In this document: positions 53,506 through 64,000 of the stretch, piece after piece
Layout: every line of letters starts with the position of its first letter
How positions within the stretch are numbered: position 1 is the stretch's first letter
Assembly: GCF_004210375.1 (NCBI RefSeq)
Contig: NC_134827.1
Span: 102,099,285-102,163,284, forward strand
Length of the DNA: 64,000 nt
Direction of reading: 5' to 3'
DNA from: Tachypleus tridentatus
Taxonomy: Eukaryota; Arthropoda; Merostomata; Xiphosura; Limulidae
Program-made: the position numbers and the translations under genes
The notes under the pieces: generated by a model
The model's database searches: none
Told to the model about the DNA's origin: nothing
The model's input: only the letters and a program-made list of their open reading frames with translations

Positions 53506-54618
53506 ATGAATGGTAATAATAGTTTAGGTGACAGCAGCTCGAACGTTTCTCTCTCAACGGAAGCGAATTCGTCGAAGAAGGAACTCTACGAAATTGTCGT
53601 TCCGCTCATGCTGACGATGTGTTTCGTCTCCATGTTTTTTAACTTGGTTATCGTAGTCTCTGTAAAGTGGGTCCGTCGATCCGTTTCCCCCACGCTGTGC
53701 TTCAACCTGAGCCTGGCTGCGGCAGATGCTTACGCGTCTCTTATTCTAGGACTGGGTTTAGTTATCAACAGCCTGCTTCCAGAGGTGTATAACATCCGGC
53801 TTCACACCCGCTGCATCGCCTTGACTCTGGAAGCGTTTCGGCTGGGCGGGCTGTCCGTATCCGTCTACCACCTGCTGGCTTTGACCGTAAACCACTACGT
53901 GGGAATAGTACGTCCACTCCACTACGCCGCGACCGTGACACGAAGAGCAGTGGCCGCGACTGTCACCGGTATCTGGGTCGGTTCCCTGTCCTTCTTTTGT
54001 CTATATTTTTCTCTTGTGAGAAATCAAGGTTTTCGGTCGCCGTACTGCAGCGTAAACACGTTCTACCAGCTCTCGACGTTCAGAACCATCGTGTCCACAC
54101 TGTTCTTCTTGCCCCTGGTCATCATGACCGTAATTTACAGTCACATCTTATTCGTGATCCGTCAACACCAACAGAGACTCCTTCAGGTGCCCTCATCTCG
54201 TCAGTTCCACCGAAACGTGAAGGCTGTGGTCACCACGCTACTAATCCTAGGAACTTACCTCTTGTGTTGGATGCCCGCAGTTCTCTTCTTTGCTGTCAGC
54301 TGTTTAGATTGCGTAGCTCCTTACACACAAATACCAGACACAGTTCTCCTTCCAGTGGGAATCGTCATAAACAGCCTGATTATCCTGAAGTCGTTAGTCA
54401 ACCCCGTAATCTATGCAGCTCGTATGACAGAAGTCCAAGACGCTCTTCGCGCTATGCTCCCCAAAAAGTGTGATGTTCAACCACCTGATACTGCCGTCAG
54501 ACAGCGAGCCCTGCTCCGTAGGAGGGGCACCTTCACGTCCAGTACCAGGATGGTGTCTTTCCGTAACTCCACTCACAGCCAGCGCCATATATCGGGTTCT
54601 GAGGAGAGCTATACGTAG
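53506..54618 (+). CDS. Single-exon rhodopsin-like (class A) GPCR, orphan, copy 2
   Basis: 370 aa, differing from the copy at 27374 by one residue, S8 to G in the N-terminal extracellular tail (AGT to GGT at 53527). I see no other base difference in the coding region by eye, while flanks differ at several positions per kilobase. All seven membrane segments and the landmarks (D74, NHY 129-131, CWMP 254-257, NPVIY 299-303) are the same. If the duplication is real, both copies look functional. If it is an uncollapsed haplotype, this is the second allele of one gene. Confidence 0.93.
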   Translation: MNGNNSLGDSSSNVSLSTEANSSKKELYEIVVPLMLTMCFVSMFFNLVIVVSVKWVRRSVSPTLCFNLSLAAADAYASLILGLGLVINSLLPEVYNIRLHTRCIALTLEAFRLGGLSVSVYHLLALTVNHYVGIVRPLHYAATVTRRAVAATVTGIWVGSLSFFCLYFSLVRNQGFRSPYCSVNTFYQLSTFRTIVSTLFFLPLVIMTVIYSHILFVIRQHQQRLLQVPSSRQFHRNVKAVVTTLLILGTYLLCWMPAVLFFAVSCLDCVAPYTQIPDTVLLPVGIVINSLIILKSLVNPVIYAARMTEVQDALRAMLPKKCDVQPPDTAVRQRALLRRRGTFTSSTRMVSFRNSTHSQRHISGSEESYT

Positions 54619-54629
54619 TTGACAGGTTT

Positions 54630-54635
54630 AATAAA
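54630..54635 (+). terminator. Polyadenylation signal AATAAA, copy 2
   Basis: Same position relative to the stop codon as in copy 1. Confidence 0.45.
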
Positions 54636-56458
54636 ATATTTACTGGAGAGATTCCCACCTGCGAATGTGGGATTACACTTTTGTTGAAATGTTTATATAC
54701 GGTCTCGTACTGGGATTGAACGAACAATTCTTTTTCTCTTGTTATTGCACGTGTCGGTAAACTTTGTACGGCTAAAATGTGTATTTAAAAAAGCGTAAAA
54801 CAAATACTTCACGAATACTCGACGTAAACTATACTGGACCGTGAATATCCAAAAATAAGTAGGCTAAACTGACGTGAAGCGAATAAATCATTTGTATTTA
54901 ATATATACGAATTGCGTAAACAAAGGTGAACAAATATTTAATATTTGTTTCTCTTGTACACCTTGTAAGCCTGTCTTTCCTCTAATCAGCTTGTAGGTGT
55001 TATCGTTCTTTGATGTTTACCGAAAGAAATAAACACGTTTATATATGTATGGCGGTAACAGCGAACACTTGTCTTGAAATTGTTATTATTGTCTTTTAAG
55101 ATGTGACGTCTGTAAGTGTTTCTTTGGTCCACAGTAAAAACTGTTATGATGAAATATATCAAAATAAAACTATGAATTAGGAGAAAACGAAAGATATATC
55201 AAAGTAAATGTCGTTTTAGTCAGGTTCGAGAGTCTCGACCGTTTCGGAACGTGGATGCGAAATGGCGAAGTGCATAACCTGCACCATTTTCTTCGTGCAG
55301 CTATTAACTTTGAGAAAAGACACTAGTTTGTATTAAAAGTCAGGGTACCTGTGATAACCACTGTACAGCTGTCAGAAATAAAGTTAACTTGTCTGGTTGC
55401 TATTAAGCACAAAGCTACACAAGAGAGTATCGGAACTCGAATTCTAGCGTCGTAAGCTCGAGAACTTACCTCTGAGCCACTGGGTAGCAGCCGATAACTG
55501 AAGTATATGAGACAGCAGATGGATAACAAAATCCTAATCCATGACCAGGTGAAAAACGCAGTTGGAACAGAATCAGTTCTCAGTGATCCAGACGTATCAA
55601 TGATAATGGTAGTCGGACCAGGAATGGGATTTAGTATTATCTTATGGTAAATCATCGACAGTGTTGTTTATTAGTTGTAGAAACTGTATCAAAGTCTGTT
55701 GCTAAATAATATTAGCTAAAAACAATATACACGTTCCATTTAGAAGCTGCTTAAAAACCAGTGAGAAATATCGTAAATGTATATAATTTGTAATGTGTTA
55801 ATTGGAAGCTACATATATATATATATATATCTTTAACACAAACTGCAGTTACGTGTATTTACAGGTTACTGCAGCAATCGAGAATAACAGTTTATCACCT
55901 AATTATTCATTAGAAAGAAAACCCGTTGTATTATTATAATTTAGTATTTTTAGAGATTCAGGCTATGTGTGCATTTATTGTATTCGGTTTGGCGTTTGTG
56001 ACGCTGGATGTTTGTATCAGATAATAAACTTACTATATATATATATATAAGAATTTATTCGCTGTTTATTCTTTTTTGTTTCACAATATATGCATACATA
56101 TATATGTTCATGTTAAAACAAGAAAACAAATCAACGTATTTGTTTTACATAATATTACTTCTTTATTTTCAAAACGGAAACCTAAACTAACGTATAATTT
56201 TATGAGGTTAGATGCTGTTCTGTTATAAATTGAAAGAAATATTTGATTTAGCTTTTAAGATAAAGGAAGCTTACTTTTTTTTTTAATCTATTTGCATTTC
56301 AATACTATCATAGTACTGAACAATCTTTAGGCCTAACGTACACTCTTGGAATTCGTTTTCGAGTACTCACGCAAGACTGTCCCTGCTAGTTGTCCCTAAT
56401 TAAAGCAGCTAATCAATAGCAGTTTTGTTCTAATCAAATGATGCTCGGCCTGCTACTA
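54636..56458. other. Receptor 3' flank with SINE2 and TA microsatellites, copy 2
   Basis: Counterpart of 28504-30331. SINE2 in reverse at about 55399-55495. The TA run near 55813 is longer and that near 56036 shorter than in copy 1. No gene seen. Confidence 0.5.
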
Positions 56459-57676
56459 CACTACATGGCCAAAAGTATGTGGACACCCCTTCTAATTAGT
56501 GGGTTCGGCTATTTCAGCCACATCCATTGCTAACAGGTGCATAATATCAAGCATACAGCCATGCAATCTCCATAGACAAACACTGGCAGTAGAATGGGTC
56601 GTACTGAAGAGTTGAGTGACTTCCAACAAGTCAATTCGTCAAATTTTTGCCCCGCAAGAGCTGCTCCGGTCAACTGGAAGTACTGTTATTGTGAAGTGGA
56701 AACGTCTAGGAGCAACAACGGCTCAGCCACGAAGCGGTAGGCCACACAAGCTCACAGAACGGGATCATCGAGTTCTGAAACACGTAGCGCATAAAACTTG
56801 TCTGTCCGCAGTTGCAACACTCACTACCAAGTTCCAAACTGCCTCTGGAAGCAACGTCAGCACAAGAACTTTTCGTTGAGAGCTTTATGAAATGGGTTTC
56901 TATGACCGAGCAGCCGCACATAAGCCTAAGATCACCATGCGCAATGCCAAGCATCGGCTGGAGTGGTGTAAAGCACACCGTCATTGGACTCTGAAGCAGT
57001 GGAAACGCGTTCTCTAGAATGATGAATTATGCTTCACCATCTGGCAGCCTGATGGACAAATCTGGGTTTGGCGGATGCCAAGAGAACGCTAACTGCCTGA
57101 ATGCATTGTGCCAACTGTAAAATTTTGTGAAGGAGGGATAATGGTGTGGGTCTGTTTTCTATTATTTGGGCAAGGCTCTTTAGTTCCAGTGAAGGAAAAT
57201 TTTAATGCTACAGCATACAATGACATTCTAGAGAATTGTGTGCTTCCATCTTTGTGGCAGCAGTTTGTAGAAAGCCTGTTTTTGTTTCAGCATGACAATG
57301 CCCCCGTGCACAAAGCAAGGTCCATAAAGACATGGTTTGCCGAGGTTGGTGTAGAAGAACTTGTCTGGCCTGCACAAAGCCCTGACCTCAACCTCATCGA
57401 ACACCTTTGGGATTAATTGGAACACTGGCTGCGAGCCAGGCCTTCTCGCCCGGCCTCAGTACCTCATTTCACTAATGCTGTTGTGGCTGGATAGGAGTGA
57501 ATCCCAGCAGCTATGTTCCAAATAGTAGTGAAAAGCCTTCCCAGAAGAGCGGAAACTATTATAGCAGCAAAGGAAGGACCAACTCCATACTAATACCCAT
57601 TGTTTTGGAATGAAATGTTCAACAAGCACATATGGGTGTGATGGTCGGTCATCCACATACGTTTGGCCATGTAGTG
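56459..57676 (+). mobile_element. Tc1-like DNA transposon, inactive, copy 2
   Basis: Same ends as copy 1 with TA at 56457-56458 and 57677-57678. Confidence 0.95.
56596..57600 (+). pseudogene. Tc1 transposase pseudogene, copy 2
   Basis: Same N-terminal deletion and frameshift as copy 1, so those breaks predate the duplication. The 3' half is open from 57108 to 57416: [31 protein letters not shown] and [10 protein letters not shown] are all in one frame, giving the second and third catalytic residues (D and E of DD34E). The first Asp region is still preceded by a stop. Less decayed than copy 1 but inactive. Confidence 0.9.
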
Positions 57677-57740
57677 TATCTAAGTAATGAATATACGATA
57701 ACTCAGTATTAGTGCCAACTCATTACATGTGCCAACAGTT

Positions 57741-58010
57741 TGGTTGTTTACAATTTCGCGCAAAGCTACACGAGGGCTATCTGTGCTAGCCGTCTATAAT
57801 TTAGCAGTGTAATACCAGAGGGAAGGCAACTAGTCATCACCACCCACCGTCAACTCTTGGGATACTCTTCTATCAAAATAATGGGATTGACCGTCACATT
57901 ATAACATCCCAACGGCTGAAAGAGCGAGCATGTTTGGTGTGATGGAGGATTCGAACCTTCGACCCTCAGATTACGAGTCGAGTGCCTTAACCACCTAGCC
58001 ATGCTGGGCC
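57741..58010 (-). mobile_element. SINE1, full length, copy 2
   Basis: Target duplication GTGCCAACAGTT at 57729-57740 and 58011-58022. Confidence 0.93.
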
Positions 58011-58255
58011 GTGCCAACAGTTAAAGGAAATAGTCCCACTGGTAGAAATCATACTTTTCCTTTGTATTACAAATAACTATACAACAACCGTATGATGTAT
58101 TAGATGGAAAATAACAAGTCTATAACACCCACCGCCAACTCTTGGATTACTCTAATCGAATATTGGGATTCTGACCGTCACTCTTATAACTCACTCACAG
58201 AAGGACACGAGACATGAATCCTCAGAATCATAGTCCCTCACGCCAACTTTTATTA

Positions 58256-59479
58256 TCAGGTCATCCTATACGTAATGTCCAAAAATTCAATACAGTTTTA
58301 ATAACTGAAATATGTAGTAGGACGTGTATAAAAATGTTCACACAAATTAAAGAAACTAACCCAACTCCACTGTTTTAGATCATTAATCAAATAAACCTTT
58401 ACGAAGATGGATGTGTCTGAGGAGCACATTAGGTATATGCTTTATGCGTTTAATAAAGGCAGTAGTGCAGCAGAAACAATACGAAACATTCAAGGTATTT
58501 ATGGTGTGGAGTCTTTTAATGAAATGAAATGTCGAAGGTGGTTTCAGAAGTCCAGATCAGGTGATTACAGCTTAAGTGATGCACCACGTTCAGGTCGTCC
58601 TGTTGAGTTTAATGGTGACTTGCTGCTGGCTGCACTTCATGAAGATTGTGTTGTAACAATTAAAGAACAAGCAGAGAAGCTTAATTCAACCCATTCAACA
58701 GTTCGTCATCATCTGCAACAGCTTGGAAATGTGTCAAAACTTGGAAAATGTGTCCCCCATGAGTTGACAAAAGCCAAGCTTTAGAGCAAGAGTGGACATT
58801 TGCACTTCTCTGCACTCTCGTGAAAGTAAATCACTTATTTAGGACAGGTTAGTAATTGGAAATGAAAAATGGATATTTTATAAAAATCTTAAGCGCTGCA
58901 GACAATGGCTCAGTGCAAATAAACTGACTAAAGCACAGCCCAAAATGGACCTCCACCCTAGGAAGATCTTGTTAAGCGTTTGTTAGGATATTGTTGGTGT
59001 GATCCACTTTGCGTTGCTGCCACTCAAAGTAACGATTACATCAGACTTCTATTGTCAACAGTTAGAGCGCTTGAATGTTGCACTGAAAAAGAGGCCTGAT
59101 TTGATCTGTCGTAAAGATGTTGTGTTACATCAGGATAATGCACGGGTCCATGCAACAAGGACCACATCTGTAAAGATTGAAGAGCTCCTTCTTATTCTCC
59201 AGACCTTGTCCCATCTGATTATCATCTGTTCCGAAGTTTGCAGAACTATCTTGATGGAAAAGGACTTGGAACACATGAAGACGTCAAAACTACCCTCTAC
59301 ATTCGTTTTCTCCAAACCCCAAGAATTTTATAGAAGACATCCAGAAGTTTGTGAATCGTTGGCAGGAAGTAATTAACAATAATGGAACATACATCATTGA
59401 TTAAATAACATTAAAAGTATTTGAAATCCTTTCACTTTTTCTGAACCTAAAATTGAACATCACTCAAGGGACGACCTGA
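58256..59479 (+). mobile_element. mariner DNA transposon, inactive, copy 2
   Basis: TA at 58254-58255 and 59480-59481; terminal repeats as in copy 1, the left one with CCTATACG for CCTTCACG. Confidence 0.94.
58407..59407 (+). pseudogene. mariner transposase pseudogene, copy 2
   Basis: N-terminal half open for 125 codons with MDVSEEHIRYMLYAFNKG and APRSGRPVEF. The same stop after KAKL and the same mutated first Asp box (GNEKW) occur as in copy 1. The second catalytic motif reads HQDNARVH, closer to the mariner consensus than copy 1's HQDDAWSH. Third box out of frame. Inactive. Confidence 0.92.
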
Positions 59480-59736
59480 TATATTCTAGGTCACCATTTT
59501 AATACTATGGATCTGATTCAGTGTCGTTGTATTTTCTTATGTTGCATCACACAACATTCGAATTACATTGATAATTCAAAAAATTTCAAAGTTTTAAAAT
59601 AATGAATAAAATATTTATTTAAAGGGATATCGTGTATTTTCAGAGCAAAATTTTCCCTTTTTCCAAAGAAAGGAAAGAAAAACATTTATTAAACAAAAAC
59701 ACAGAGAGGGCATCACTGAATCATGTACCATTTCTA

Positions 59737-60579
59737 AATGTATGTAAAATCAGCTGGTTTGGGTTGAGAAAATCTTTTTATGTAGAGGAGCGAACAACGT
59801 TTCGACCTTCTTCGGTCATCGTCAGGTTCACAAAGAAAGAGAGGTAACTGAACAATAGCTGACCACATGTTTGAAGGGGGGTTATGTAACTGAGTGTAGG
59901 AATGTAGAGGGCGTGCTTAGATGTTTGAATATATTTTTTTATATATGTATAAAGGTGTTCCTTTGTATTGGTTTATTTTGGGCTTGATTTGTTGTATAAG
60001 TAAGGCTTCTTTAATTTTGCGTTTGTTTATGTTTGTTTCTTTATTTAATATTTGAGTGTTTACTATGGTTATATTGTGTTGATTTGACTTGCAGTGTTCG
60101 AAAACGTGTGAAGGTGACTTTTCGTGTTATCTGAATCTGGTTTCCATTTTTCTACTTGTTTCTCCAATACAGAAGTCGTGGCAGTTATCACATTGTATTT
60201 TATAAATAATGTTGGTGTGGTGTTTGTCAGTGTAGTTTTTTCATTAGTATAGACCTTAGTTTTGTGTCTGGTTTTTGAATAAATTTGGTATTAACTGGAA
60301 TGTCATATTTTGTTACTAGTTTTTGCCAAATGTTGGTTATTTTTTCTACTGATGTCGGGAATATATGGTATGCAGCAGTATATGGTTTCGTGATATTTTG
60401 ATTCGTGAGATATATTTACTTTTGTTGGTTGATTTTGCTTTCTGTCTAGGTGTGTGAGTACAATGTTTTCTCCGGTTTGTGGAGGAAACTTATTGATGTT
60501 GATGAAGTATTGTTTTATTTTGTCTAATTTGTCCTTAATTTTGTCTGGCGACCATAGTTTTATGGTTGTGTTTATTTGG
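59737..60579 (-). pseudogene. Penelope-like element PLE-B, frameshifted, copy 2
   Basis: Counterpart of 33600-34440. An extra T near 60341 shifts the frame after DISRK, so copy 2 carries an additional break absent from copy 1. The shared SINE junction and truncation show that the insertion predates the duplication. Confidence 0.88.
59790..59831 (-). ncRNA. Hammerhead-like ribozyme motif in PLE-B, copy 2
   Basis: Identical over 42 nt to 33653-33694 and to 12669-12710. Confidence 0.62.
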
Positions 60580-60809
60580 TTCGAATCCCGATCGCACCAA
60601 ACATGCTTCGCCATTTCAATCGTGGGGGCGTTATAATGTGATGGTCAATCCCACTATTCGTTGGTAAAAGAGTAGCCCAAGAGCTGGCGGTGGGAGGTGA
60701 TGACTAGCTGCCTTCTCTGTAGTCTTACACTGCTGAATTAGGAACGGCTAGCGCAGATAACCCTCGAGGAACTTTGCGTGAAATTAAAAAAACAAAACAA
60801 ACAAAACAA
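60580..60809 (+). mobile_element. SINE1 lacking its head, abutting PLE-B, copy 2
   Basis: Counterpart of 34441-34670, nearly identical. Confidence 0.85.
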
Positions 60810-61160
60810 TTTAGTCCATAAAAACCCGATTTTTTTAATTCCTGGATTAACTCAGATTTCTATCAAAGTTCTCAATTAAACAAGGGTAAATACAGTTATA
60901 GTACATACGTTGTGGGTAAAAGCTCAGTGACTTCTTTTGAATAACCATCCATAACATAGCCTCGTTCCCATAGCATAGCCTGGTTTTCAGCTTTACTAGT
61001 TATTTTAAACACAGCGCTTGACGAACGGTGATCAGATTACAGTGTTATTTTAATAGATCTCTCAGTCTTCTGACAGTCGAGCCAATACAGGCGCCCCCAC
61101 ACCTTGGACAAGAGAATTCGTAATTGGCAAATAACTAATTTCAATTTTCAAACCTGGAAG

Positions 61161-61411
61161 TCCTGGCATGACTTAGTAGTTAAAGAGCTTAACCCGCAGT
61201 CTGTGGGTCGCGGATTCGAATTCTCGTCACACCAAACACTCGTTTTTTCACCCGTGGGGTATTCTAATGTTAGGGTCGTTCTCACTATTCGTTGGTAAAA
61301 TGGTATCCCAGATGTTAGCGATGAGTGTTGTCAACTAGTTGCCTTCCCTCTATTCTATCACTGCGTATTTAACCCTCTTGTAGCTTTTCACGAAATTCAA
61401 AGCAAACGAAA
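61161..61411 (+). mobile_element. SINE1, diverged, copy 2
   Basis: Counterpart of 35039-35291. Confidence 0.82.
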
Positions 61412-61488
61412 CCTAACCTCAAATAAATAAGTATAAAGTCTAAACACACAATGAAGGAGAGCTAATGGATAGACTGTTGATTATTCAT

Positions 61489-62803
61489 GATGACGAGAAA
61501 CCCACTTGAAGTAAAAATGAATCTCAAGACGGTCGGTGTGGGTATTAAAACTTTTATTGAAATAGAGAACAACGTTTCGACCTTCTTAGGTCATCTTCAG
61601 GTTAAGAGGTTAACCTTCAGGTTACCCATACCAGTCGTCTTTAGATACAGACTGCCGATTATAATGTTTAATTTCTTATTCAAGCTTCGTTACAATATGA
61701 CGCAAAATCAAAGGTAAAAATATCGGTCTTCCAACTGGAAGCTATCAACAATTAGTGTAGTCTTTCACTGATAACGTTTTGACCAACATGTGTGAGCTAG
61801 TCAGTTGAGATGGGTCATATCAGAGGGAAAGATGATTTTACGATGATTAACATCCAACTGTCTATGCAACATACCTTTAACTGTAGATAATTTAATGAAC
61901 GAGAATAAATATAAATATGCATGCAATTTCATAAAACATAAACTGATATCAGTGTAAATGCATTGATTCATCAGAAGCCCCCAGCTCATCATTGCGTTTC
62001 GATACCCATGGTGGGCACAGCGCAGAGAGCCCATTAAGTAATTTTGTACTTAACAACAAACAAACAAAATGGCTCCATGAATTGAGTACTTCACTGTTAT
62101 CGACATTTTCGGCCATAATCCAGTTAATGTCTCCTCAAGCCAAAATAAATAGTGAGGCATTACAGTTGACAGCTGTTGTATTTAGGACATAATTTGGACC
62201 AACACCAAATATCATATATCAAAAGAAATAGAGTTTAAACTAATTTTTTATAATTTTTTTTTTAAGTTCCAAAAATCCTTAAATTTTTATGTGGGAGTGA
62301 TAATAATATAATTGTGAACTTTTTATAAGCGTGGACAGAAAGTTGCAGAAAAAAAAAACGTTTTCAGTTGGTATTAAGTATAAGATTACATTGTAAATAA
62401 TGAACGGTAATTCAGTTTAAAAGTCCTGTTTACCTTCTTACTCATAATGAGCTCTTACCCACAACTAGCTCATACGCAAATTACATTTCTTGCCTTATCC
62501 AATTTCCGACTAGTATACTTTCTTTACCGTAGGTGCAGTTTACTCTATACTAAAAAAAACAAAAAAAAAACACCAAAAGAACAGAAAACAAAGTTTTACA
62601 GGTCAATATAATTGTCTCATGTCGTGTGAAATTTGTTTGCTTTTCATAGAACAGTGACAAAACAACTTTTCCTGTTGTGATGTATAACTGATTACCTTAA
62701 GAAGGTCGAAACATTGTTGTGCGCTTTATTTAAATAAAAGTTTCAATACCCATACCAGCCCTCTGGAGAATACATTTTTACTTCAAGTGGGTTTCTCGTC
62801 ATC
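61489..62803. mobile_element. Foldback element with PLE-like inverted repeats, copy 2
   Basis: Counterpart of 35368-36699. It lacks about 10 bp after the hammerhead-like core (GGTTAAGAGG for GGTTAACAAAGAGG...). A few bases are missing near 62207 (ACACCAAATATC in place of ACACCATTGTGGTCC). A SINE2 tail fragment lies at about 61988-62068. Confidence 0.65.
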
Positions 62804-62868
62804 ACTAATTGAGTACATCATTAAAGTTATGATACAGTTTTGTCCCTTCTTTTCCCTCCCCCACAAAT

Positions 62869-62934
62869 GACACAGCGGAATATCTGCGGACTTACAACCG
62901 CTAGAAACCTGGTTTCGATGCCCGCGTATCATAG
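62869..62934 (+). mobile_element. SINE2 head fragment, copy 2
   Basis: Counterpart of 36766-36830. Confidence 0.6.
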
Positions 62935-63044
62935 AGTTTCAACAATATGTTAACATGCTTTCTTTGAGTGAAGCAAATACTTTATATAATAAACCTTAAA
63001 ATTATCTGAGGCTTTCGAATGCTTTACAGTAACATCCAAAACAG

Positions 63045-63310
63045 GGCCCGGCACGGCCAAGCGTGTTAAGGCGTGCGACTCGTAATCCGAGGATCGCGGG
63101 TTCGCATCCCCGTCGCGCCAAACATGCTCGCCCTTTCAGCCGTGGGGGCGTCATAATGTGGCGGTCAATCCCACTATTTGTTGGTAAAAGAGTAGCCCAA
63201 GAGTTGGCGGTGGGTGGTGATGACTAGCTGCCTTCCCTCTAGTCTTACACTGCAAAATTAGGGACGGCTAGCGCAGATAGCCCTCGAGTAGCTTTGCGTG
63301 AAATTCAAAA
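63045..63310 (+). mobile_element. SINE1, 5' member of composite repeat, copy 2
   Basis: Counterpart of 36941-37205. Confidence 0.9.
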
Positions 63311-63565
63311 ACCAAACTACGTCCACTACTTTTTTGATAATGTACTCAGTGTGCTACTGTTGTCATGTTATATAAATAAAACCTTTTATATTTATTAATA
63401 ATCATAAGTTAAAATGAAAGTTTATTCATGTGTACACATAATATGGTTTTGAAACGCTTAGAACATTAAACAGAAACGTGAAGTTAACAAATTAGTACTC
63501 AACCATAATATGCATAATTAGAACATATACCTTCAAATAAGTATCCTGTGTTTCTCTCATCAGCT
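63311..63565 (+). repeat. Linker of the composite repeat, PLE-free, copy 2
   Basis: Counterpart of 37206-37461 with a few substitutions; carries the empty PLE site. Confidence 0.85.
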
Positions 63566-63842
63566 GGCCCGGCATGGACAGGTGGGTTAAGGCGTTCGCT
63601 CGTAATCAGAGGGTCACAAGTTCGAATCCTCGTCGCACCAAATATGCTCGCCCTTTCAGTCGTGGGGGCATTATAATGTTACGGTCAATCCTACTATTCG
63701 TTGGTAAGAGAGTAGCCTAAGAGTTGGCGGTAGGTGGTGATGACTAGCTGCCTTCACCCTAGTCTTACACTCCTAAATTAGGGACGGCTAGCACAGATAG
63801 CCCTGGTGTAGCTCTGCGTGAAATTCAGAACAAACAAACAAT
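63566..63842 (+). mobile_element. SINE1, 3' member of composite repeat, copy 2
   Basis: Counterpart of 37462-37738 with a 1-base deletion in the anticodon arm. Confidence 0.9.
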
Positions 63843-64000
63843 CATTTGAATATAATAAAATACAACGCTTGATTGGAATAAGGAAGTTTTTACCGATAAA
63901 AACACCAAATTTTATTCAAAGAACAACATCAGAATTTCTTGTAGTCTCAGTTCTTTGTGTTCAAAGTGAATCTTGAGGGGCTATTGATTAGTCGTTGTTT

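Larger units (their letters stand above)
49021..64000. repeat. Segmental duplication, copy 2 (runs off the window)
   Basis: Aligns with 23073-37897. The left edge falls inside the hAT element, so only its last 243 bp are present. The two bases before the edge (CT) are shared by both parent sequences. Differences include scattered SNPs, G-run and TA-run length changes, one 19-bp repeat unit fewer and a ~156-bp extra block at 51143-51298. Confidence 0.95.

Overview
The window is repeat-dominated invertebrate (metazoan) DNA. It is AT-rich and intron-sparse, and it is packed with a tRNA-derived SINE of about 275 bp (SINE1 below) whose sequence I associate with horseshoe crabs (Xiphosura). That assignment rests on memory of the repeat, so treat it as probable, not proven. 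Other repeats are a second tRNA-like SINE family, Penelope-like elements (PLEs), a CR1-type LINE, and hAT, Tc1 and mariner DNA transposons, nearly all dead.

Layout. 1-209: last coding stretch of an unidentified protein. 2640-6170: decayed CR1-like LINE on the minus strand (ORF1 esterase-like, endonuclease and reverse transcriptase parts). 6.2-20 kb: mostly non-coding, with SINE copies, a 5'-truncated PLE (11791-12761) that keeps an open RT-tail plus GIY-YIG endonuclease frame and a hammerhead-like ribozyme motif, an exon-like coiled-coil remnant (13102-13273) and a second, more decayed PLE (about 18640-19520). 20737-23315: hAT element with a perfect 8-bp target duplication, inserted inside a SINE. 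23073-37897: a segment present again, nearly identical, at 49021-64000. 39811-49020: about 9.2 kb minisatellite of a 49-bp unit, lying between the two copies.

The only convincing intact protein genes are the two copies of a single-exon rhodopsin-like GPCR (27374-28486 and 53506-54618). They are 370 aa long and differ at one residue. The receptor has an NHY triplet in place of DRY. I cannot name its ligand.

The main question is the ~26-kb duplication. Copy 2 starts abruptly inside what is hAT sequence in copy 1, directly abutting the minisatellite. Its SNPs, 1-bp indels, microsatellite-length changes and one ~156-bp indel look like differences between two haplotypes. It is either a recent tandem duplication of a 25,948-bp unit or a false duplication from an uncollapsed allele joined at the minisatellite. 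Read depth and spanning long reads would decide. The copies are also a natural pair for dating the decay of each transposon.
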